Below are positions 32,743-41,398 of a stretch of 64,000 nucleotides of DNA, piece after piece. Origin of the DNA: Natrinema hispanicum (GTDB lineage Archaea; Halobacteriota; Halobacteria; Halobacteriales; Natrialbaceae); the NCBI RefSeq assembly GCF_004217335.1, contig NZ_SHMP01000003.1:124001-188000 (forward strand), written 5' to 3'. The notes beneath the pieces are model-generated. The model was not told the DNA's origin. It ran no database searches and saw only the letters and a list, made by a program, of their open reading frames with translations. The position numbers and the translations under genes were made by a program. The first letter of the stretch is position 1. Each line of letters starts with the position of its first letter.

Positions 32743-35268
32743 TTAGTCGTCGATCAACGACCGCTCCGCGTTGGCGACGATGAGTGACGCACCGACGACG
32801 ACGGCAACGGTCGTGACGAGCGGGTTCACGAGGCCGAGGACGGCTGGCGGGATGGCGATCGCGTTGTAGACGAACGCGAGGCCGAGGTTCTGCCGAAGGC
32901 GATCCTGCGCGGCCTGCGCCAGCGCGAACGCCCGGTCGACCGCCGCGAGATCGTTGTCGACGATCGCGACGTCGGCCGCGTCGGCGGCAAGTGCCGTCCC
33001 ACTGCCCAGTGAGATCCCGAGATCGGCCGCGGCGAGTGCCGGCGCGTCGTTCGTCCCGTCGCCAACCATCGCGACTCGATCGTCGATTTTCATCCGCTCG
33101 ACAGCCGCCGTCTTTCCCTCCGGTGAGACGCCGGCAAAGACGTGATCGACGCCCGGATGTCGATCGAAGACGTCGGCTGCCGGTCCGTCATCGCCGGTCA
33201 GAACCACGATGTCCATCTCCGCGTCGTCCAGTGCTGTGACCGTCTCGTCCCACGTCTCGCGGGGTTCGTCGCCGACGACGACGACACCCTCCGCGGACCC
33301 GTCTCGCCCGACGACGACCGGGAGGCGGCCTGCGTCCCGCGTGCGCTCGAGTCGTGCCGCGAGGTCGTCGTCGATCGTCCACCCGCGCTCGCGGAAGAGA
33401 TCGGGGTGGCCGACGAGCACCGTTCGCCCGTCGACGGTTCCCTCGACGCCGGTGGCGTGCGTGTGGAAGTCCTGTACCTCTCGCTCACCGGCCGCAGCCG
33501 TCCCGCCGTCCGTGCGAGCCACACCGTCGCCGGTTTCGCTCCCGTCGAACGCCTCGGCGATCGCCGTCGCCGCCGGGTGGGCCGCACGCTGCTCGAGCGC
33601 GGCAGCGGCCGTCAGGAGATCGTCGGGCGCGTCGGCTTCGAGGACGGACATCTCGCCGGTCGTCAGCGTCCCGGTCTTGTCGAAGACGACGATGTCGACC
33701 GCGCGCAGGCGCTCGAAGATCGTCTCATCGAAGACGACGATGCCGCGCTCGAGGGCTTCCTCGAGGGTCGTTGCGACGGAGTACGGCGTTGCGAAACCGA
33801 GCGCCCACGGGCTGGCGACCATGAGGGTCATGAGGACAGCCAGCGCGGTCGTCAGGGTGCTTGCGCCAGCGAGGGCAGTTCCGACGCCGACGACAATCGG
33901 GGCCGCGAGGACGATCGGCGCGAGTCGCGCTGCGAGTTCGTCGGCCCGGCGCGTGACGCCGTGGTCCGCGCTCTGGACGTTCCAGACGACCCGCATGAGC
34001 CGGTCGATGCTGCTGGTCGTCCGCTCGCCGACGTCGACGATCGCCGCGTCAGTCGTGACGATCGAACCGCCGACCACCGCGTCACCCTTGCGTTTCGTGA
34101 CCGGCAGCGACTCGCCGGTGACCACGGCCTCGTCGACTGCACACTTGCCCTCGGCTAGCGTCCCGTCGACGGGAATCCGCTCGCCCTCACGGACGAGGAC
34201 CTGATCGCCCGACTCGAGGTCGGCGACGGGGATCTCCGTCGTCGAGCCGTCGTCGGCGTAGTAGCGAGCCGTATCGACCTGCGAGACGGTGAGATCGGTC
34301 AGTCGGTCGGTCGCGCGGCGCTTGACCGTCGCCTCGTAGTAGGTCGCGCCCATCACGACCGACGCGACAACGATCGTCAGGTCGAAGTAAATAGCGCTCC
34401 GCCCGAGACCGGAGACGATGATGCTGAAGACGTACGCGCTGACGATCGTCAACGACGCGAGTAAGTCCGTCGTCGGTCGCCGGAGTTTGAGGCTGACGTA
34501 TGCGCCCCGGAGCAGCGGGCCGCCGGTCAGATAGAGGATCGCCCCGGTCATGATCAGAAACAGCGGGAGATACAGCGGGCCGGTGAACCCCGTAAACGCA
34601 CCCTCGAAGTGCGAGATCGCACCCCAGTCGGTGAACTCGGTGAGATACATCGGGTAGAAGACGGCCACGAACGGCAACAGCAGGAACGAGCCGAAGACGA
34701 TCCCCACGATGTAGCGCATCTCGAGCATGTCCTCCGAGCGGCGCTTCCGGATGCCGGTCATCTCCCGCGAGCGCCGTGTGCCGCCGGTTTCGTCGTCGGC
34801 AGTCGCCTCCTCGCGCAGATAGGCCGTGTAGCCGACCGTGCTCAGCGCGTCCTCGAGGGCGGCCGCCGAAACCCGATCCGGATCGTGGTCGACCCGGACC
34901 GTCTCGGTGACGTAACTGGCCTCGGCGTCGCTGACGCCCTCGCGGTCCTCGGCGACAGCCTCGAGGAACGCCTCGCAGGTCGCCGAGTGCATGCCGTCGA
35001 CTCGGAGGAACGTGCGGACGGTGTCCGGGTCGTCCGCGGCCGCTCGTCCAGTGGCCGTACTCTCACTGTCGGTCCCAGGTTCGGGTGGGGCGTCGGCTCC
35101 GCGTCCGACCGGCGCGTCGTCATCGCTCGCGTCGAACTCGGCGGCGATATCGCGACAGCCCGTCGAACAGAAGCCACTCGAGACGGGCTCGCCGGCAGTC
35201 CGCGAGAGCGGTGACCCACACAGCCGACAGCGGTCGAACTGGTCGTCGCCCGCGCGTCGATCGCTCAC
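32743..35268 (-). CDS. Heavy-metal P1B-type ATPase with altered metal ligands
   Basis: 841 aa. An N-terminal zinc-ribbon/TRASH-like knot (Cys14, Cys17, Cys34, Cys38) and an HMA-like domain (about 84-150) precede eight membrane helices. ATPase motifs are intact: TGES (384-387), DKTGTLT (phosphorylated Asp530), the HP motif (RAAHPAATA) and GDGTNDAPALAAADLGISLGSGTALAADAAD. However, the metal ligands differ. HMA reads GMHSATC (Ser95 where the first Cys should be), and the TM6 motif reads SPW (486-488) where CPC/CPx is expected. The protein may carry another ion than Cu+ or be a regulator. It resembles CcoI/FixI-like haloarchaeal copper ATPases in architecture. ATG 35266-35268. Confidence 0.88.
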   Translation of the reverse strand: MSDRRAGDDQFDRCRLCGSPLSRTAGEPVSSGFCSTGCRDIAAEFDASDDDAPVGRGADAPPEPGTDSESTATGRAAADDPDTVRTFLRVDGMHSATCEAFLEAVAEDREGVSDAEASYVTETVRVDHDPDRVSAAALEDALSTVGYTAYLREEATADDETGGTRRSREMTGIRKRRSEDMLEMRYIVGIVFGSFLLLPFVAVFYPMYLTEFTDWGAISHFEGAFTGFTGPLYLPLFLIMTGAILYLTGGPLLRGAYVSLKLRRPTTDLLASLTIVSAYVFSIIVSGLGRSAIYFDLTIVVASVVMGATYYEATVKRRATDRLTDLTVSQVDTARYYADDGSTTEIPVADLESGDQVLVREGERIPVDGTLAEGKCAVDEAVVTGESLPVTKRKGDAVVGGSIVTTDAAIVDVGERTTSSIDRLMRVVWNVQSADHGVTRRADELAARLAPIVLAAPIVVGVGTALAGASTLTTALAVLMTLMVASPWALGFATPYSVATTLEEALERGIVVFDETIFERLRAVDIVVFDKTGTLTTGEMSVLEADAPDDLLTAAAALEQRAAHPAATAIAEAFDGSETGDGVARTDGGTAAAGEREVQDFHTHATGVEGTVDGRTVLVGHPDLFRERGWTIDDDLAARLERTRDAGRLPVVVGRDGSAEGVVVVGDEPRETWDETVTALDDAEMDIVVLTGDDGPAADVFDRHPGVDHVFAGVSPEGKTAAVERMKIDDRVAMVGDGTNDAPALAAADLGISLGSGTALAADAADVAIVDNDLAAVDRAFALAQAAQDRLRQNLGLAFVYNAIAIPPAVLGLVNPLVTTVAVVVGASLIVANAERSLIDD

Positions 35269-35351
35269 GGTAGTAGCTGCACGTTCAACGGCAATAACAG
35301 TGGCCGATTTCGACGGCCACCGTCGACAGCCGGCAGTCGTCCCGTCGGTTC

Positions 35352-35432
35352 ATACGGTCTGCTGTCCCGATGTCCCGGTGCAACCGCAGGACGGTCGCGG
35401 TTGCGCCGGCACTGACTGACAGGAGTCCGTAT
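35352..35432. repeat. Palindromic repeat family A, copy A3
   Basis: 81 bp, left TIR atacggtctgctg identical to A1/A2, right end caggagtccgtat as in A2. Inner arms cccggtgcaaccg and cggttgcgccgg. Its last base is the first base of the stop codon of the GNAT gene (TCA on the + strand, 35432-35434). Confidence 0.88.
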
Positions 35433-36562
35433 CAGGTGGTATCCAGCTCGAGACGTGAGAACGTCCACGACGTGGCCGAAGTCGACTCGATGTCGATCCC
35501 ATCCGTGAGGGTCCGCGCGAACAGCGTTCGGGACGTCGGTCGGAGCAGCGTCGACAGGGGCGCTCGGGTATCCGGATAGAACCGGAATCGAAGCGGCGCG
35601 GGAAGCGTCTCGCCGAACGCCTCGACGTAGCTCCGGTCCGCGACGTCCTCGAGCGCCGCCACGAGTAGCGCCTCGAGCGCTGCCGTCTCGGTCTCGAGCG
35701 TCCGCGGAAGCGTCTCGACGAGCCGCGCGTGATCGGCAGCGCTCGAGACGACCAGCGCAGCCACCGGCTCGCCGGCACGACGTGCGACGTAGCTGGTGTA
35801 CGTCTGGGCAGGGTTGTCGAATCGCCAGCGGTAGAACGCCGCGGTTCGGTTCGTGTGGATCGCATCGGGAATCGAGCGCCGATAGACCGCGGCGAGGGTG
35901 TCGGCCGGTGGCGGCGTCGTCCGCTCGATCTCGAGGGTGGACTCGTCGTCGACGAGCAGCCGGTCACAGACTCGATGCGTTGCCGTGACGACATCCCGAA
36001 GCGTGTTTGTGACCGTGGCGGCCACGCCCGTCTCGCTCGCTCGCGATCGACGCTGCGCTGTGTGCTGTGTGTCAGTTGCCACTCGCTCGAGGACGCCCGC
36101 GGGGTTTTGCGGGCGGTAGTAGGCCGGGACCGTCCCGATTTCGCGCCAGCCGTGCTTGCGATTCCCGCGTTTCGAGTGCTCATTTGGGAAGTTGAAGAAA
36201 CACGACGGGCGGCCGTCGGTGTAGCGCTCGATGGCCCGTTCGTTCATGCGGTCGAACAGGCCGCGCTTGCGGTGATCCGGGTGGACCATCGTATCGCAGG
36301 GCTGGAACGCGGGTAGGATGGTGTCACCGGCACGCAGTTCTTGGGCGAAAAACGAGCGGAAGCCGACGGGGCCGCCATCGTCGCTGGCCACGATGATCGG
36401 GACGTGATCGGCAAACGGGTTCTCGCTGAACTTCCAGCGAAACCAGTCGGCGCTTCGCTCGTGTCCGAACACTGTTTCGTACATGGACAGGAACGTCGCT
36501 CGATCGGCCGGGTCGAACGCGCGGACGGTGTATTGCGTCGCCGTTCGTGTGGGTGTGCTCAT
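35432..36562 (-). CDS. GNAT family N-acetyltransferase
   Basis: 376 aa. The N-terminal GNAT core is YTVRAFDPADRATFLSMYETVFG...GGPVGFRSFFAQELRAGDTILPAFQPCDTMVHPDHRKRGLFDRMNERAIE, with the acetyl-CoA loop HPDHRKRGL in Q/RxxGxG/A style. The second half repeats a degenerate acetyltransferase fold (AAFYRWRFDNPAQTYTSYVARRAGEPVAALVVS), as in two-domain haloarchaeal enzymes linked to cell-surface polysaccharide loci. Substrate unknown. ATG 36560-36562. It lies 201 bp downstream of the beta-propeller gene on the same strand. Confidence 0.87.
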   Translation of the reverse strand: MSTPTRTATQYTVRAFDPADRATFLSMYETVFGHERSADWFRWKFSENPFADHVPIIVASDDGGPVGFRSFFAQELRAGDTILPAFQPCDTMVHPDHRKRGLFDRMNERAIERYTDGRPSCFFNFPNEHSKRGNRKHGWREIGTVPAYYRPQNPAGVLERVATDTQHTAQRRSRASETGVAATVTNTLRDVVTATHRVCDRLLVDDESTLEIERTTPPPADTLAAVYRRSIPDAIHTNRTAAFYRWRFDNPAQTYTSYVARRAGEPVAALVVSSAADHARLVETLPRTLETETAALEALLVAALEDVADRSYVEAFGETLPAPLRFRFYPDTRAPLSTLLRPTSRTLFARTLTDGIDIESTSATSWTFSRLELDTT

Positions 36563-36763
36563 GATCGAGGGCGTCTCACGTCCGAGTACAGGGGGACAGC
36601 CTGCTGTGTGGACGCGAGCATTCGGTCTCCACCTACCGGCAGAATACTGGTTGGCCCTGAATACGCCGATTCGACCGGTCGACGAACGTCTCCGGGAGCT
36701 GACTATCCGCCAGCGATGGTTCACGGCGGCGGCCACCCCTGACGTTCACATAGCGGTTTTCCA

Positions 36764-37987
36764 TCACCGCCGTTCGACAACAGTCCCGTTCTCACCCACT
36801 GCGACCGCTCGATCGCCGGCGGTATCGACCGAGACAGCGAGCAGCGACTCGGGTGCGACCGTGTCGGCTCGTTCCCACTCGGCCATCGGCGTCCGTTCGT
36901 GGATCGCGCCGACCGCATCGCAGGCGATCGTCTCCCCCTCGCGCCGAGTGAGTCCGCAGATCGCCTCGTCACCGACTCGTTCGGGCGTCCACGTCAGCCC
37001 GTCGTAGCGGTGGACGACGCCGTCGTCAGTACTGACGAAACAGTCGCCTCGCCCCAGCGTCGCGAGGTTCTCGAGTGACCCATCGGCCCCTACCGGCCCG
37101 ACGCGAGAAAACGAGTCGCCGCCGTCGGTCGTCTCGAAGACGCCATCGTTCGTGTCACAGCAGTAGCCGACCGATTCGTCGGCCACTGCAACACCGCTCA
37201 GACTCGAGCCGCTGCCGGGCGTGACGGGGTCGTCCCACGAGAGATCGCCATCGCGATAGCGCCCCCTGAGAACGGCACCGGAGCCGTTGATCAACAAGAC
37301 CGTCTCGTCGCCGTTCGACCCGCCGACGGCGACCCCAAGCCAGTTGTCGGTGATCTCCGCGGGTGCCGTGTAATCGGTGTGGCGACCGGTCGCGGCCTCG
37401 AGTCGACCGACTGCACCGCTATCGCCGGCGACCCAGATGGCCTCACCATCGGCTGTAGCGTCGACCCCGTGGAGATCCTCGCCCGCAGCGGCCGGTCCAT
37501 CCGCGAGGGTGATCGACCACTCACGGGCTGTGCCGTCGGGGACCGCTCCGGCGAGAACCTGCCCGTCTTCACCTACCGTGTGGACCGTGCCGGCCGCGGT
37601 GACACAGACGTCCCGGAGCGTCGCCTCGGTCGGGGCGTCGACGAGAGTCCAGGTGCCGGCGCGCTCGGGTTCGGGTCCCGTCTCGTCGGCTGGCCGCTCG
37701 AGCGGCACCGTCTCCGCGTCCGTCGAATCGTCACCGGTTGCCACCGGCTCCGCGCTGTCGGCAGCAGCGTCGCTCTCGGCCCGGTCGGTCGACGCCCGCC
37801 GGAGGTACAGCACGATCGGCGGCACGACGTAGGCGGCGAGCGCGAGGACGGCGAACCCGCGGTGGACGATCGTCAGCGTCCCGAAGGCGGTCATGCCGGC
37901 CGCCGCGACCGCGTGTACCCACGTCTGCGCGTAGTGGCGAAAGAACGAGACGAATCCATCACCGGACTGTGCATCGTGGGAAGTCAT
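36764..37987 (-). CDS. Membrane-anchored beta-propeller protein
   Basis: 407 aa. One or two hydrophobic segments near the N-terminus (about 22-58, HAVAAAGMTAFGTLTIVHRGFAVLALAAYVVPPIVLYL), then an acidic linker (about 62-105) and six to seven propeller blades (about 110-407) of the BNR/Ycf48 type with Asp/Gly-rich turns (TVHTVGEDGQVLAG, IWVAGDSGAVGRLE, VGYCCDTNDGVFETTDGGDSFSRVG, CFVSTDDGVVHRYDG, AVAVGENGTVVERR). It probably binds a protein or ligand at the membrane. The start is ATG 37985-37987; a TTG four codons upstream is possible. Confidence 0.75.
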   Translation of the reverse strand: MTSHDAQSGDGFVSFFRHYAQTWVHAVAAAGMTAFGTLTIVHRGFAVLALAAYVVPPIVLYLRRASTDRAESDAAADSAEPVATGDDSTDAETVPLERPADETGPEPERAGTWTLVDAPTEATLRDVCVTAAGTVHTVGEDGQVLAGAVPDGTAREWSITLADGPAAAGEDLHGVDATADGEAIWVAGDSGAVGRLEAATGRHTDYTAPAEITDNWLGVAVGGSNGDETVLLINGSGAVLRGRYRDGDLSWDDPVTPGSGSSLSGVAVADESVGYCCDTNDGVFETTDGGDSFSRVGPVGADGSLENLATLGRGDCFVSTDDGVVHRYDGLTWTPERVGDEAICGLTRREGETIACDAVGAIHERTPMAEWERADTVAPESLLAVSVDTAGDRAVAVGENGTVVERR

Positions 37988-38090
37988 TGCTCGACTCAAC
38001 GGCGTCCGTCCAGTATCCGACTGACGAGCAAAAGCGTGCTGCAGGCACGCCGTAACCGCGTGTAGCGGCCGATACTACCGTTCAGATTCG

Positions 38091-38196
38091 TACTGTCGGA
38101 CAGAAGACTGACGATCGGTCGCGCTGCTGCGGCCGTCTCACCCGGAGACGGCCACGAATTCGCGACCGACTTCGTGTTGGCTTCTGTCTGACAGTA
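38091..38196. repeat. Palindromic repeat family B, copy B1
   Basis: 106 bp. Terminal inverted repeat of 16 bp, tactgtcggacagaag at left and its complement (one mismatch) at 38181-38196. Inner arms ggtcgcg/cgcgacc and ggccgtctc/gagacggcc. Internal sequence is very close to B3 for over 80 bp. Confidence 0.9.
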
Positions 38197-38268
38197 TCAG
38201 AAGCCGTGTGGCTCGTCGATGTCGAGGTCGTCCGCGACATTGTCTTTCGTGTCGTAGTCGTCGCTCAT
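38197..38268 (-). CDS. Possible 23-aa acidic peptide
   Basis: Reading frame MSDDYDTKDNVADDLDIDEPHGF, ATG 38266-38268, TGA 38197-38199. It lies 59 bp downstream of the minus-strand Hsp20 gene, and its stop codon directly abuts repeat B1, as in other genes here. Acidic composition is haloarchaeal. No known family; it could be chance. Confidence 0.25.
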   Translation of the reverse strand: MSDDYDTKDNVADDLDIDEPHGF

Positions 38269-38327
38269 CGCCGTGGTCGCGATTCGAACTCCCGCGGGAT
38301 CAACGTGGAGCAGGCGAATACCGGCGA

Positions 38328-38678
38328 TTACCGCTTGGCCCCTGCGCCCGGTGGCGCGTGGGTCTCGAGCGAGACGGTGAGGACGCCGTTGTTGTAGACG
38401 GCCTCGCGATCGTCGCCGAAAACGAGGCCGGGCGGGAGGGGCGTGACGGTTCGTTTGACGACATCGCCGTCGCGATCGACCGTGATCCGGAGGCGACGCG
38501 CACCGGCCCTGACCGTCACGTCGTCGGCGGGAGTCGGATCGACGTCGACGGTGACGCGAAGCCTGTCAGCGGTGCCGTCGTAAACGATCTGTGTCGGGAA
38601 CGGAAACGACGCCGTTTCTGGAGGCGAGGCGGGAGACACGGTACCACGTTCCGACGGCGGGCAGAAACGTCTCCGCAT
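38328..38678 (-). CDS. Hsp20-like small protein
   Basis: 116 aa. A reduced alpha-crystallin domain: PFPTQIVYDGTADRLRVTVDVDPTPADDVTVRAGARRLRITVDRDGDVVKRTVTPLPPG and the characteristic final strand EAVYNNGVLTVSLETHAPP (N-G-V-L-T-V). The N-terminus is Arg/Pro-rich. Haloarchaea have several such short Hsp20 proteins, some linked to gas vesicles (GvpH), but no gvp gene is nearby. ATG 38676-38678 is used; a TTG two codons earlier is in frame. Confidence 0.75.
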   Translation of the reverse strand: MRRRFCPPSERGTVSPASPPETASFPFPTQIVYDGTADRLRVTVDVDPTPADDVTVRAGARRLRITVDRDGDVVKRTVTPLPPGLVFGDDREAVYNNGVLTVSLETHAPPGAGAKR

Positions 38679-38743
38679 GTACAACTAAACGCTTGATATC
38701 TCGCCGTCGTCACCGCTGTCCGGCGGCGTCGCCGTTGTCACAC

Positions 38744-38847
38744 TACTGAACAGAAGTCAATACGAAGCCGGTCGCATGTATGCGGCCGTCACCTGTGGGA
38801 ACGGCTGCGAATTCGTGACCGGCGTCTCGTCGTTCTGTCCGGCAGTA
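38744..38847. repeat. Palindromic repeat family B, copy B2
   Basis: 104 bp, left end tactgaacagaag, right end gttctgtccggcagta (38832-38847). Core gaagccggtcgc...gcggccgtcacc...cggctgcgaattcgtgacc aligns with B1/B3 but is more diverged. Its right border touches the TGA (38848-38850) of the downstream sulfatase-like gene. Confidence 0.85.
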
Positions 38848-40356
38848 TCAGAGATAGCCCAAATCCGCGAGCCGCTCTTTCGTCCCCGCTTGCATCTCGA
38901 CGTCCGCGTCCGCCGACGCACCCGCCGCCGACGCGCCGGCCGCCTCGAGCGGCTCGAAGCGCCCCGCGAGTCGCCGCCGAAGTGCCTGTACTCGCTGGGG
39001 CTCACCGTCGCTGATATCCGTCCGCTCGAGCGGGTCGGTCCGTACGTGGTGGAGCCGCTCGAAGCCGTCGTCACCACGGACGTACTTGTACTCGGCCGTG
39101 CGGACCGTCCGGAGCCGCCGGTCGAACGCCTGGACGCACTCGGGAACCTCGCCAAAGCGGGTCTCGAGCCGGTCGATCGAGGGCTGCGGGGCGACGTATT
39201 CGGCGTAGATCGCGTCGCGGGTGTCGTCGCTCGAGACTGGATGAAGCGACTGGCTCGACCACTGTTCGCGTAGCGCAGGGTCGTCGACGCCGGCCGTCTC
39301 GAGCAGCGTCGCGGGGAGATCGAGCAACTGGACGAGATCGTGGCGTCGCCCGCCATCGGTGAAGGGACCGCCACAGAACACGAGCGGGACGTTGAGTACC
39401 GTGTCGTAGAGGTTGTACTGATGGCCGAAGAAGCCGTGCTCGCCGATGTGCTCGCCGTGGTCGCCACAGACGACGAACAGGGTGTCCTCCCACTCGCCAG
39501 CGTTCTCGAGGGCAGTCCGGAGTCGGCCGAGCTGGTGGTCGACGTAGGCCAGTTCCGCGCGATAGAGGCCCCGGAGCATGGCGAATTCGTGATCCGAGAG
39601 GTCGTATTCCTCGCAGTCGTAGGCACGGGGGTCCTGTCTGATCGCGGTCGCGTCTTCGTAGCTGGCATCGTCGGGAAGGAAACGCTTGGCGTACTCCCGC
39701 GGCGGATCGTACTCGACGTGGGGCTCGATGAAGTTACAGAACAGGAAAAACGGCTGCTCGCCGTCTCGACTGCCGAGCCAGTCGGCGACCCAGTCGCTCG
39801 CCCGGTCAGCGCCGTCGTCGCCCGACGGCTGTACGAACTCGCTGTAGAGGACGTTGGCGGCGTTGACCAGCGGGTTGCCGTCGAAAAGTCGATTTCGCGT
39901 TGCCGTGAGCTTCTCCCGGAGGTTCTCACCGCGGACCACGGCCCCCATGTCGGCGTCGGACTGGATGTACTGCCAGCCCTTGCGAAGGTCGTCGAACCCG
40001 CGGTCGAAGCCGAACTCCTCGGTGATCCAGGTATTGTTCGAGACGCCGACCGTCTCGAATCCTGCGTCGGCGAACGCCTCGGGCAGCGTTCGCAGGTCGC
40101 CGTCGAGATAGGTGTGTCCGCCGTGGGTGCCGTGTTCGGACGGATACGTCCCGGTGAAGATCGATGCGTGAGAGGGCAGGGTCCAGGGCGCGGTCGCAAA
40201 GGCATTCTCGAAGGCAGTTCCCGCCTCGGCCAGGTCCGTCAGCGTCGGCATCAGTTTCGCATCGACGCTTTTCGCTCGAGCCGTATCGAGAACGACGAAA
40301 ACGACGTTCCGCACTGTCCGATGTGGCTCGTCCTCACATCCGTTTGAATCTGACAT
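38848..40356 (-). CDS. Sulfatase-like hydrolase, Thr-type active site
   Basis: 502 aa, alkaline-phosphatase superfamily. NVVFVVLDTARAKS carries the first metal ligand, and VVCGDHGEHIGEHGFFGHQYNLYDTVLNVPLVF the second metal set. The signature position reads ATAPWTLPSHASIFTGTYPSEHG: Thr where sulfatases have the formylglycine-forming Cys/Ser, and His where they have Arg. Such proteins are more likely phosphodiesterases or phosphotransferases (for example acting on surface glycans or lipids) than true sulfatases. ATG 40354-40356 (MSDSNGCEDEPHRTVRN). Compare the Cys-type paralogue at 2373-3887. Confidence 0.85.
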   Translation of the reverse strand: MSDSNGCEDEPHRTVRNVVFVVLDTARAKSVDAKLMPTLTDLAEAGTAFENAFATAPWTLPSHASIFTGTYPSEHGTHGGHTYLDGDLRTLPEAFADAGFETVGVSNNTWITEEFGFDRGFDDLRKGWQYIQSDADMGAVVRGENLREKLTATRNRLFDGNPLVNAANVLYSEFVQPSGDDGADRASDWVADWLGSRDGEQPFFLFCNFIEPHVEYDPPREYAKRFLPDDASYEDATAIRQDPRAYDCEEYDLSDHEFAMLRGLYRAELAYVDHQLGRLRTALENAGEWEDTLFVVCGDHGEHIGEHGFFGHQYNLYDTVLNVPLVFCGGPFTDGGRRHDLVQLLDLPATLLETAGVDDPALREQWSSQSLHPVSSDDTRDAIYAEYVAPQPSIDRLETRFGEVPECVQAFDRRLRTVRTAEYKYVRGDDGFERLHHVRTDPLERTDISDGEPQRVQALRRRLAGRFEPLEAAGASAAGASADADVEMQAGTKERLADLGYL

Positions 40357-40620
40357 AGACGAGTACTCCACGACAGACAGGGAAGGTCGTCTGCCCGGAG
40401 CATGCAGGGCGGAAACGAAAGAAATCATCGGTTACTGGAGCGAAAGCCGCTGATCTCGGCTGCGTTCAACGTCGACCGATCCCGACCAGCTGTCGATCAG
40501 TTCCGACCGCAGTCGTCGCCGATGCACGTACGCTGAGATCGGTCGCCGTTGGTGTGGCCGGTAGTCACCTGCCGGTCGAATATTCATCCCGCCGTGGCGC
40601 GTACGCCCGGCAGCATTCCA

Positions 40621-41376
40621 ATGACGACAGACACAGATCACGATGCGACGACGGACGTCCCGACGAACGAGGTCGACGACCTCGAGCAACTGGACACGCC
40701 GATCGGACGAGCCACCGCGATAACAGCCGATGCACTCGAGAGCGGGACGCTGCCGCTGGTCGGCGGCGGACTCATGCTCGGGGCAGCGATCCGATCGCTG
40801 GCCGCGAACCGACCACGGGCGATTCCACTTGGCATCGCCGGGGGCGCACTCGTCGGGCTCGGGCTCCAGAATCGCCGCTTGAGCAGAGAGAATATCCCGG
40901 ATATCGAGAGCGAAACGGCGGGCAAAGAAATGTCAGACGAGGCCAGCGCTGCCGCCGACCGCGTCGATGCCGGCCGGGTGTCCGAGGTCCGGCCTAGCGG
41001 TGAAATCGCGGCCGAACCCGAGATAGACGAGACGCAGGACGAGGAGTCTGACGTCGCGTTCACCGAGGAGCCGGACGACGACAAGTCCCGATCCAGACCT
41101 GATCTCGGCGCGGCGGCAAAAGACCCGCGGCGCGACACCGAAGACGACGAGGTTGCGATCGATATCTCCGACGCGGCGATGGCCGACGAGGAAAGCGAGG
41201 CCACAGGCCCGGACCCGCGACAGGCCCAGCCAACCCAGACCGAAGACACGGAACCGGACGAGAGTCCCGCGGCGGACGCTTCGCACATGACAGTCGCTCC
41301 GCCCGACGCAGACGAATCAGAGTCGGAACCTGACGACACGGACGCGACGGACGACGAGTCAGCGGAGCGCGACTGA
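40621..41376 (+). CDS. Acidic protein with Gly-rich hydrophobic segment, unknown function
   Basis: 251 aa. The N-terminal 35 residues are acidic. A hydrophobic Gly-rich hairpin-like part (about 40-80, GTLPLVGGGLMLGAAIRSLAANRPRAIPLGIAGGALVGLG) could insert in a membrane. The remaining 170 residues are low-complexity Asp/Glu/Ser/Thr, likely disordered. ATG 40621. No recognisable family. Confidence 0.65.
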   Translation: MTTDTDHDATTDVPTNEVDDLEQLDTPIGRATAITADALESGTLPLVGGGLMLGAAIRSLAANRPRAIPLGIAGGALVGLGLQNRRLSRENIPDIESETAGKEMSDEASAAADRVDAGRVSEVRPSGEIAAEPEIDETQDEESDVAFTEEPDDDKSRSRPDLGAAAKDPRRDTEDDEVAIDISDAAMADEESEATGPDPRQAQPTQTEDTEPDESPAADASHMTVAPPDADESESEPDDTDATDDESAERD

Positions 41377-41398
41377 TCTCGAGTGCCAGTGGAATGGC

